Shown here piece after piece: positions 1 to 4,827 of a stretch of DNA of 10,203 nucleotides. Source of the stretch: Anaerolineae bacterium (GTDB taxonomy: Bacteria; Chloroflexota; Anaerolineae; Aggregatilineales; Phototrophicaceae); contig JADLHH010000529.1 of the NCBI GenBank assembly GCA_020848855.1, positions 1-10,203 on the forward strand, given 5' to 3'. Position 1 is the first letter of the stretch; each line of letters starts with the position of its first letter. A program made the position numbers and the translations under genes. The notes below the pieces were generated by a model. The model had not been told where the DNA came from. It was given only the letters and a program-made list of their open reading frames with translations, and ran no database searches.

Positions 1-147
1 ATCCTCGGCATCCCGTCGCTGCTGATGGGTTACGGGCTGAACACCGACGGCGCGCACGGTCCCAACGAACACTTCTCGATTGAGATGTTCCACAAAGGCA
101 TCGATACGGCGATTGTGTTCCTGGAAGAACTGGCGAAGATGAAGTAG
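1..147 (+). CDS. M20-family metallopeptidase, C-terminal end (partial)
   Basis: The window opens inside a gene; frame 1 reads 48 codons to a TAG at 145-147. The visible tail contains GAHGPNEHF (His at visible residue 19) followed by a helix rich in Phe, Ile and Leu. In M20/M28-like di-zinc peptidases (dipeptidases, ArgE/DapE/CPG2 type) the last metal-binding His sits in just such an H-x-PNE motif close to the C-terminus, followed by a short helix. It would be a cytoplasmic hydrolase of peptides or acyl-amino acids; the substrate cannot be told from the tail. The N-terminal catalytic part lies outside the window. The gene converges on the small gene at 206-427, with a hairpin in between. Confidence 0.8.
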   Translation: MLGIPSLLMGYGLNTDGAHGPNEHFSIEMFHKGIDTAIVFLEELAKMK

Positions 148-160
148 TACAGCGATACGA

Positions 161-188
161 GAGGGGCGATGCGAGCGCGTCGCCCCTC
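161..188. terminator. Hairpin between convergent genes
   Basis: The 9-base arms GAGGGGCGA (161-169) and TCGCCCCTC (180-188) are perfectly complementary. Inside them GCG (171-173) can pair with CGC (176-178) around a 2-base loop, next to a T-G wobble (170/179). The hairpin lies 13 bases after the peptidase stop and 17 bases past the stop of the convergent gene, so it could end transcription from both sides. No U-run follows on either strand, so it is not a textbook intrinsic terminator. Its arms resemble the GTAGGGGCG hairpins elsewhere in the window. Confidence 0.6.
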
Positions 189-205
189 AATTCCTACTCA
201 GCAGG

Positions 206-427
206 TTAGAGTGTGCGGGCGTGCATCACATCATTGCGCGTAACGGGTCGTACCTGCGCTGCTTCGACGGTCACGACATCGAGCGTTCGCCCATCTATCG
301 TGAAGAACTCAACCTCGTAAGCATCCCCTGTAGCGTAAATATGGACAACCGTACCAATATCACCTGCCTTCAGGTGATACTTCGGCATATCTGATGTCAA
401 AATAACTCGCTGGTGTTCGGCTATGAT
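206..427 (-). CDS. DUF4926-type small protein, probable ATC start
   Basis: This is a small protein of 73 residues if read from 427, or 64 from the TTG at 398-400. It carries LKAGDIGTVVHIY, then YEVEFFTIDGRT, then VVTVEAAQVRPV. This pattern is typical of the DUF4926 family: small beta-rich, SH3-like proteins of unknown function, often found near toxin-antitoxin-like or accessory genes. Family members as I remember them begin with M-I-x-E-H-x-R-V-x-L-T just before this core. Here the in-frame codons ATC ATA GCC GAA CAC encode exactly that, and a strong GGAGGG (436-441) lies 8 bases ahead of the ATC (425-427). The TTG at 398-400 has no comparable ribosome-binding site. I therefore prefer an ATC start. 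A point mutation or base error in a former ATG is the alternative. Stop TAA at 206-208; convergent with the peptidase and divergent from the gene at 569. Confidence 0.7.
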   Translation of the reverse strand: MIAEHQRVILTSDMPKYHLKAGDIGTVVHIYATGDAYEVEFFTIDGRTLDVVTVEAAQVRPVTRNDVMHARTL

Positions 428-435
428 TGCTGTGT

Positions 436-441
436 CCCTCC
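436..441 (-). promoter_or_regulatory. Ribosome-binding site that sets the DUF4926 start
   Basis: On the minus strand this reads GGAGGG, a near-perfect Shine-Dalgarno. It sits 8 bases before ATC (425-427) and 11 before ATA (422-424), and is too far from the TTG at 398-400 to serve it. No ATG or GTG lies in the expected window in this frame, which is why a non-canonical start is proposed. Confidence 0.55.
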
Positions 442-487
442 AGATTTGTGAATAACATATGAGAAATCAGTTACGGCGTAATCCAAT

Positions 488-517
488 TTGAAACACTGCG
501 GCGATTCCTCTTATAGA
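488..517 (+). promoter_or_regulatory. Sigma70-like promoter of the secreted protein gene
   Basis: TTGAAA (488-493, -35) and TATAGA (512-517, -10) are separated by 18 bases, each one or two bases from consensus. Transcription would start near 524 and leave a leader of about 45 bases before the ATG at 569. The promoter sits in a local AT-rich stretch and is bracketed by an inverted repeat (490-531). It also shows why the longer reading frame starting at TTG 488 is not the real gene: that TTG is part of the -35 box. Confidence 0.5.
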
Positions 518-531
518 AGCGCGAGTGTTTC
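490..531. repeat. 8-bp inverted repeat bracketing the promoter (possible operator)
   Basis: GAAACACT (490-497) and AGTGTTTC (524-531) are perfect inverted copies with 26 bases between them. The left arm overlaps the -35 box and the right arm covers the expected transcription start. The arm centres are 34 bases apart, a little over three helical turns. A regulator binding both arms would block RNA polymerase. As an RNA hairpin it is less convincing, because the left arm would not be transcribed. Confidence 0.4.
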
Positions 532-568
532 TGTGCAAGATTCCTGTGAGAGGCATTGGAGGCAAATC

Positions 569-1213
569 ATGCGAAGAGTTCTTGTAGTTTTTCTCGTTGT
601 AGTGCTGGCACTTGGGGCATTCGCCCTCCCCGCCATCACTGGAGCGCAGACGGACACTATGTCTGCCCAGGAATTCCACGATGCCATGCGCAAGCTCTGG
701 GAAGATCACATCACCTGGACACGCCTCTACATCGTCAGCTTTGCTGCTGATCTGCCGGATGCGGATGCGGTAGCCGCACGGCTTTTAAAGAATCAGGAGG
801 ATATCGGCAATGCGATTCGACCCGTATATGGAAATGACGCCGCCGATCAATTGACCCAGCTTCTGAAGGATCATATTAATGGTGCAGTAGACATCTTGAC
901 GGCTGCGAAGGCGGGCGATACTGCTGCCATGCAGACAGCCAGCGATCAGTGGTACGCCAATGCGGACGAGATTGCCACCTTTCTCAACAGTGCTAATCCA
1001 GATAACTGGGGATTGGACGATTTGAAGGCGCAGATGCAGATGCACCTCGATCTCACCCTGGCGGAAGCTCAGGCGCATTTAGCGGGCGACGCTGAAAAAG
1101 ACATTGCTGCATACGATGATGTTCACAATCACATTCTGGGAATGGCTGACCTCCTGAGCAGCGGCATTATCCAGCAATTCCCGGACATGTTCCCCGCCAC
1201 AGCCCAGTCCTAG
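569..1213 (+). CDS. Secreted helical-repeat protein, function unknown
   Basis: This 214-residue protein starts at ATG 569 behind TTGGAGG (spacing about 6). Residues 1-26 are a signal peptide (RR, then a Val/Leu core, cleavage likely after TGA), so it is exported; there is no lipobox Cys. The mature part is alpha-helical with a repeated unit. An anchor His (H47, H102, H159) is followed after exactly 12 residues by Ala-Asp or Ala-Gly-Asp, then a second helix of about 22 residues. WEDH, NQEDIGNAI, YGNDAADQL, WYANADEIA and the closing GIIQQFPDMF are motifs I recall from a secreted family of Bacillus and Paenibacillus. Databases often label that family 'glycosyltransferase', with no glycosyltransferase feature visible. 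The His-rich helices (also H37, H170, H186, H188) might bind a metal or haem, but this is a guess. Single-gene unit with its own promoter, ending against a hairpin at 1248-1268. Confidence 0.8.
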   Translation: MRRVLVVFLVVVLALGAFALPAITGAQTDTMSAQEFHDAMRKLWEDHITWTRLYIVSFAADLPDADAVAARLLKNQEDIGNAIRPVYGNDAADQLTQLLKDHINGAVDILTAAKAGDTAAMQTASDQWYANADEIATFLNSANPDNWGLDDLKAQMQMHLDLTLAEAQAHLAGDAEKDIAAYDDVHNHILGMADLLSSGIIQQFPDMFPATAQS

Positions 1214-1247
1214 ACAAGGAAAGATGATCATCTCGATTCTGGTGGGT

Positions 1248-1268
1248 GGGCGAGGCGGTGCCTCGCCC
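1248..1268. terminator. Perfect hairpin between convergent transcripts
   Basis: Arms GGGCGAGGC (1248-1256) and GCCTCGCCC (1260-1268) are fully complementary around a 3-base loop. It is followed by CTAC and then A-rich DNA (ACAAAAACAC). Read on the minus strand, the transcript of the large operon meets GTGTTTTTGT just before the hairpin rather than after it. It is placed to separate the secreted-protein gene (+) from the operon end (-). The right flank CGCCCCTAC (1264-1272) marks it as a member of the GTAGGGGCG hairpin family with one arm end lost. Confidence 0.6.
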
Positions 1269-1318
1269 CTACAAAAACACACCGAATCTGGCCTGGTCGT
1301 CGATTCGACTGGGATGCT

Positions 1319-2194
1319 TCATGGCTTTTCCAGCACGACCAGCTTCGGTCCGTACTCGAAGCCCATACCCCGCAGCAGCTTGCGTCCGGCGCGGTTGCTG
1401 TCGCGCGTCCAGGCGATCATGTGCTGGACGCCGCGCCGCGCGTGAAAACGCATCTGCTCCGCCAGCAGCCATTTACCAATGCCGTGCCGACGGTAGGCTT
1501 TCTCGACTTCGACCAATTCGACCGTCGCCCACTCGCTGGCGGGCGAACAGTCTTCCAGATGCGGCGGAATCCCCCACACCTGCGATTCCCCCACCAGCCG
1601 ATCACCCTGATACCCCGACAGCTCCCATTCCAGCACCGGCTTATTCATGTTCCAGTGATATTCCAGTTTGGTATCGGGCGGAGCGGCGCTGCCGTAGGCG
1701 CTGGTTTCGCCAATCAGCAGCGACCATTTATCAGTCTGGCGGTAGCCGGATTCGAGCATCGGGTCGATGACGTGCGTCCACCTGGCGGGCAAGCCGAACC
1801 AGCCGACGCCGAAGGCGAAGCGCGCGAAATGAATGGCGTTCGCGCCGCGCATGTCGCCCCACTTATCGATCAGATGCAGCAATGTGCGCAGCGGGATCGG
1901 GCGACCCGGCTGCGCGACCAGCCACTGAATCGAGATGACGCCTTCCTTCACCAGAAAAAACCACTGCGCGGCGGCGACGACTTCGCGGCGCTCCAGCACG
2001 CACAGGACTTCCGGCGCGTACAATTCGCGGCGCTCACGGCGAACATGAATGTCCCAGAGCGTCCCGCCCTGCGCGATAGTGTCGGCAACCTGTCCTTCGC
2101 GCAGCGCAAAACCCGGCGGAACCGCCGAAATCTGCTCGTTGATCAGGCGGGTGAGGCTTGGCAGTAACTTCTCTTGATACTCGACAATCTGCAT
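1319..2194 (-). CDS. Two-lobed GNAT-family N-acetyltransferase
   Basis: This 291-residue protein starts at ATG 2192-2194; the open frame runs further upstream, but that part only shadows the preceding gene. The C-terminal lobe is a clear GNAT domain. VELVEVEKAYRRHGIGKWLL contains the acetyl-CoA pyrophosphate loop R-R-H-G-I-G (residues 235-240), followed by a helix, then AWTRDSNRAGRKLLRGMGF, the usual N-x-x-A-x-x-L-x-x-x-G-F ending. Residues 1 to about 150 (VLCVLERREVVAAAQWFF, then ISIQWLVAQPG) look like a second, degenerate acyltransferase fold without an obvious R-x-x-G-x-G loop. The protein would be cytoplasmic and transfer an acyl group from acyl-CoA to an amine; the substrate is unknown. 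It is the last gene of the operon, 41 bases after the previous stop, with no strong ribosome-binding site. It could be a later addition to the conserved upstream cluster. Confidence 0.8.
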   Translation of the reverse strand: MQIVEYQEKLLPSLTRLINEQISAVPPGFALREGQVADTIAQGGTLWDIHVRRERRELYAPEVLCVLERREVVAAAQWFFLVKEGVISIQWLVAQPGRPIPLRTLLHLIDKWGDMRGANAIHFARFAFGVGWFGLPARWTHVIDPMLESGYRQTDKWSLLIGETSAYGSAAPPDTKLEYHWNMNKPVLEWELSGYQGDRLVGESQVWGIPPHLEDCSPASEWATVELVEVEKAYRRHGIGKWLLAEQMRFHARRGVQHMIAWTRDSNRAGRKLLRGMGFEYGPKLVVLEKP

Positions 2195-2235
2195 CGACAA
2201 GCCATTCTGGGGCGAAGAATGCCGGTAAAAGTTGA

Positions 2236-3423
2236 CTACTGCTTCTGAACCCACGCCGATTGGAAGTCCGCCCATTCGGCATCGTCGGTTGTCCAGTCGG
2301 CGTAGATCGCCAGCCCCTTGACGTAGCGCGCCGCGTCGCCCGCCTGCTGAAGCCCCAGCTCGATGCCCTGAACCGCCGAATCGATATTCTCGACCAGCGG
2401 ATCGTGACCCGGCGGCTCGGCATCGAACGTCGGGATGCCGATGAACAGGTCGGTTTGCGTATCCAGCCCCAGTTCGGCTATCGCCTCGGCATAGGTCTTC
2501 ACCTGGTATGCCACCCACTGGGCATATTCAGCCGTCGAGGTCAGGCTGCTCTGATACGCCATCACCGCCAGATGATCGACCAGCAGCGCGACACTTTGCT
2601 TATAGGATTTCTCCCATTCAGTGCCTGGCTCGATCAGCGGCGGCAGCGGGATGGTTGAATTGGACGGACTCCAATCCGGCGGGATAGCGGCGCTGATCGG
2701 CACGTCGATGCCCACCGTCGCCCGAACCGCCCGCAGCAGCGACAGGAAATTCTGGTCGCCGTCCCAGACCGGCTCGGCGTCGATGAACACGCCATGATAG
2801 CCAAATTCCTCGACCACGCGCCGGGAGAGTTCGGCAACCTGCTGCTGAAGATTCACGTCGCTCAGGCGCGGCGGGTTGGCGGCATCCTCGGTTGGCACAC
2901 CGATCAGCCCCAGCAGTTCGGCTTCCGGGAAAGCTTCCTTGAACTGCGCGGCGAAAGCCGTCACCTTGTCGAATTTGTCCTCGTTGCGCCACGTGCCGTT
3001 GAACTGGAGATAGGTCACGTAAGCGTAGATCGTCCCAATCTGATGATCGCGGAGCTTCTTGACCAGCGCCTCGATCTCCTCGTCGGTGTGGTCTTCATAG
3101 GTGTACTCCGTGCCGAGCCAGATGGCGTTCGGGAGTTCCACGGGAGCCGGACCGCGCAACTGACCCAGCACGACCACGACAGCGACCACGAACAGCACCG
3201 CGCCGATCAAGCCCAAGCCGAGACGACCGATGCGCGGGATGCGAATTGCGGGAACCCGGAAATCGTCCGGCACCCTGATCTGGCGCGGTAGAGACGATGA
3301 CGATTTCGGCGTCGCGTGCTGCCGGCGACGCTCGTAGCGCTCGCGGGCGCGGCTGCGACGCGGCGGTGTCGGCTGTTCGTCCGGGGACGGTGGAGGGGTC
3401 GGTGTTTCAGGATCCATTGGCAT
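2236..3423 (-). CDS. Membrane-anchored TIM-barrel (glycoside-hydrolase-like) protein
   Basis: This 395-residue protein has three parts. Residues 1-67 are a Pro- and Arg-rich cytoplasmic tail (repeated TP, then RRSRARERYERRR). Residues 69-89 form one membrane helix. From about 95 to the end is an extracytoplasmic domain whose alternating strands and helices suggest a (beta/alpha)8 barrel: AIWLGTEY, IGTIYAYVTYLQF, AELLGLIGVP, GYHGVFIDAEPVWDGD, DVPISAAIPP, LAVMAYQS, DLFIGIPTF, VKGLAIYADW. The strand ending F-I-D-A-E (D215, E217), with MAYQ later, recalls the acid-carrying strand and the M-x-Y strand of GH18-like barrels. A full DxxDxDxE motif is not present, so activity on a sugar is only inferred. 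The ATG (3421-3423) shares its first base with the TGA of the preceding kinase gene (TGATG), which implies coupled translation. An ATG at 3415-3417 is an alternative start. Confidence 0.7.
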   Translation of the reverse strand: MPMDPETPTPPPSPDEQPTPPRRSRARERYERRRQHATPKSSSSLPRQIRVPDDFRVPAIRIPRIGRLGLGLIGAVLFVVAVVVVLGQLRGPAPVELPNAIWLGTEYTYEDHTDEEIEALVKKLRDHQIGTIYAYVTYLQFNGTWRNEDKFDKVTAFAAQFKEAFPEAELLGLIGVPTEDAANPPRLSDVNLQQQVAELSRRVVEEFGYHGVFIDAEPVWDGDQNFLSLLRAVRATVGIDVPISAAIPPDWSPSNSTIPLPPLIEPGTEWEKSYKQSVALLVDHLAVMAYQSSLTSTAEYAQWVAYQVKTYAEAIAELGLDTQTDLFIGIPTFDAEPPGHDPLVENIDSAVQGIELGLQQAGDAARYVKGLAIYADWTTDDAEWADFQSAWVQKQ

Positions 3424-3914
3424 CAACCTGACAGCTTATTGAGAAGCGCGGGCAACAGTATCAGAATAACAATCACCACAAACACAATCGAACTGACCAG
3501 CGCCGCCGTCGACGCCACATCCTTGCCGATTTTCGCCAGCGGGTGCGGGTCGGACGCGCCGAGGTCAATCGCCGCTTCGATAGCGGTGTTCAGGCATTCG
3601 GTAATCCACACCGCGCCGAGCGCAAGCGTGAGCAGCGCCCAACTGAAGACGCCGACGTTCAGCCACAAGCCGACGATCACGACGATTACGGTCACAATCG
3701 TGGCGAGCCTGATGCTCTGCTCGTGCGTGAGGACGTAGAGCAGCCCGGCGATGGCGAACTTGATGCTGGCGATGCGGTCGGGGTTCTTGTTCTCGCCTTC
3801 CAGGTTAAGCTTCATCGTCCCGGTGATCGACAGGTCGAGTTCCTCACCTTCCGGCGTCACCAACACGTCTTGCTTTTCCTCACCGGTCTGGTAGTCGTGT
3901 GTTTCGTCTGCCAT
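3423..3914 (-). CDS. dgkA: Diacylglycerol/undecaprenol kinase family, copy with full active site
   Basis: This 163-residue integral membrane protein of the small bacterial DgkA/UdpK family phosphorylates diacylglycerol or undecaprenol with ATP at the inner membrane face. Three membrane helices are visible at about 70-86, 88-105 and 140-158. Signature residues align without gaps to E. coli DgkA (E. coli numbers in brackets): E65 (E28), E106 (E69, catalytic base), N109 (N72), E113 (E76), D117 (D80), K131 (K94), D132 (D95). ECLNTAIEAAID and HPLAKIGKDVASTA are the readable motifs. An acidic N-terminal extension of about 48 residues precedes the core and is not usual in the family. It starts 3 bases after the second kinase-family gene, behind AGG with a 7-base spacer. 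Which lipid it uses cannot be told; outside Proteobacteria, undecaprenol is common. Confidence 0.9.
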   Translation of the reverse strand: MADETHDYQTGEEKQDVLVTPEGEELDLSITGTMKLNLEGENKNPDRIASIKFAIAGLLYVLTHEQSIRLATIVTVIVVIVGLWLNVGVFSWALLTLALGAVWITECLNTAIEAAIDLGASDPHPLAKIGKDVASTAALVSSIVFVVIVILILLPALLNKLSG

Positions 3915-3917
3915 CTG

Positions 3918-4340
3918 TCAACCTATACCCAACCTGTGCGCGAGCGGAGGTCCCAGAATCAGAATGCCGATCAAAACGGATGCGACGACGCCCAGCAGCA
4001 CCGCCGCTGACGCGACATCCTTGCCGACGCGTGCCATCGGGTGAAGGTCGCTGGTAGAGAGATTGATGGCGGCTTCGACGGCGGCATTGACGAACTCCGC
4101 CATCCACACGATTGTGATCGTCAGGATCAGCACCGCCAAGCCAATCGCGTCGATGCCGAGCCAGAGCGCCAGCGCCATAATTCCCACGCTGGCGACTGCC
4201 TGAATGCGCGTGTTCTTCTGCCGGCGCAGCATGTACATCCAGCCCGCCAGCGCGTAAACGAAACTGTTCAGGCGACCGGTGCTGGTGATCGGGCTGAACT
4301 TGTCCGGGTCGATCTTCGCCGTTTCGGTCAGCGCCGCCAT
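3918..4340 (-). CDS. DgkA-family paralogue with two altered active-site residues
   Basis: This 140-residue paralogue of its neighbour has three membrane helices (about 51-61, 66-81, 112-130). Family motifs AEFVNAAVEAAIN and HPMARVGKDVASAA keep the catalytic Glu (E82), Asn (N85), Glu (E89), Lys (K107) and Asp (D108) at family spacing. Two conserved acidic residues are amidated: Q41 stands where E. coli has the nucleotide/metal-binding E28, and N93 where it has D80. The start ATG at 4338-4340 is preferred because AAGGA lies 7 bases before it and ybeY stops 4 bases upstream. An in-frame ATG at 4359-4361, inside ybeY, is the alternative. It may be an active kinase with a variant site, or a partner subunit for the next gene, since DgkA active sites form between neighbouring subunits of a trimer. 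Q at the first position may also be a normal subfamily variant. Confidence 0.85.
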   Translation of the reverse strand: MAALTETAKIDPDKFSPITSTGRLNSFVYALAGWMYMLRRQKNTRIQAVASVGIMALALWLGIDAIGLAVLILTITIVWMAEFVNAAVEAAINLSTSDLHPMARVGKDVASAAVLLGVVASVLIGILILGPPLAHRLGIG

Positions 4341-4344
4341 TACC

Positions 4345-4827
4345 TCATCCTTGCGAGTCATCGAAATCCCTGTTTTCCAGCGCCGGCACAATCTCCGGCG
4401 AGATGCCGAGCGCCAGCAGCGCCAGCTCCTGCGCCGCCCACATCTGCGCCCGCCGCTCCGGCGTGTCGTGGTCATAGCCGAGCAGGTGCAGCGTGCCGTG
4501 AACGACCAGCAGCGCCAGGCTGTGATCGAGCGCGTGCCCTTCCTGCTCCGCCTGCGCCGAGGCATACGGATAGGCAATCACGAGGTCGCCGAGGTACGGG
4601 TTGCCGTCATCGGTCGCCGCCGCGTTCATCGGAAACGAAAGCACGTCGGTCGGCGCATCGACGCCGCGATACTGGTAATTCAGCCCGGCAATCATCTCGT
4701 CGTCGGTAAAGGCGATGGTGATGTCGCTTTCGGAGTTCCCCTCGTGCCGCGACAGCACGATGCGCGCCGCTTCCTGAAGCAGCGCCTCGTTCACCTGATA
4801 ATCGGCATCGTTGACAATATCGATCAT
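4345..4827 (-). CDS. ybeY: YbeY, rRNA maturation endoribonuclease
   Basis: This 160-residue protein has the invariant zinc site H-G-x-L-H-L-x-G-Y-D-H, with H110, H114 and H120 as ligands. The upstream family elements TDDEMIAGLNYQYRGVDAPT and DVLSFPM are intact, and its length is typical. YbeY is a single-strand-specific metal-dependent endoribonuclease involved in maturing the 3' end of 16S rRNA and in ribosome quality control, in the cytoplasm. Its ATG overlaps the stop of pgpH by four bases (ATGA), the classic sign of coupled translation, and its stop lies 4 bases before the next gene. The neighbourhood pgpH-ybeY-dgkA is conserved across Firmicutes and related Gram-positive-type lineages, which supports the assignment. 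Confidence 0.95.
   Translation of the reverse strand: MIDIVNDADYQVNEALLQEAARIVLSRHEGNSESDITIAFTDDEMIAGLNYQYRGVDAPTDVLSFPMNAAATDDGNPYLGDLVIAYPYASAQAEQEGHALDHSLALLVVHGTLHLLGYDHDTPERRAQMWAAQELALLALGISPEIVPALENRDFDDSQG

Noticed and set aside
488..568. 27-codon N-terminal extension of the secreted protein from TTG 488
   Set aside because: That TTG is part of the -35 box. The ATG at 569 has a good ribosome-binding site and begins a clean signal peptide.
2195..2518. Upstream extension of the GNAT reading frame to 399 codons
   Set aside because: The added part overlaps the 3' end of the TIM-barrel gene in another frame and has an Arg/Gly-rich shadow composition; the protein-like sequence begins at ATG 2194.
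3421..3426. TTG at 3424-3426 as the start of the TIM-barrel gene
   Set aside because: ATG lies in the very next codon and overlaps the preceding stop as TGATG, the usual coupling arrangement.
4341..4577. Extension of the second DgkA-like protein to 219 codons
   Set aside because: The extra part lies inside ybeY in another frame and is an Arg-rich shadow; the kinase core starts at ATG 4340.
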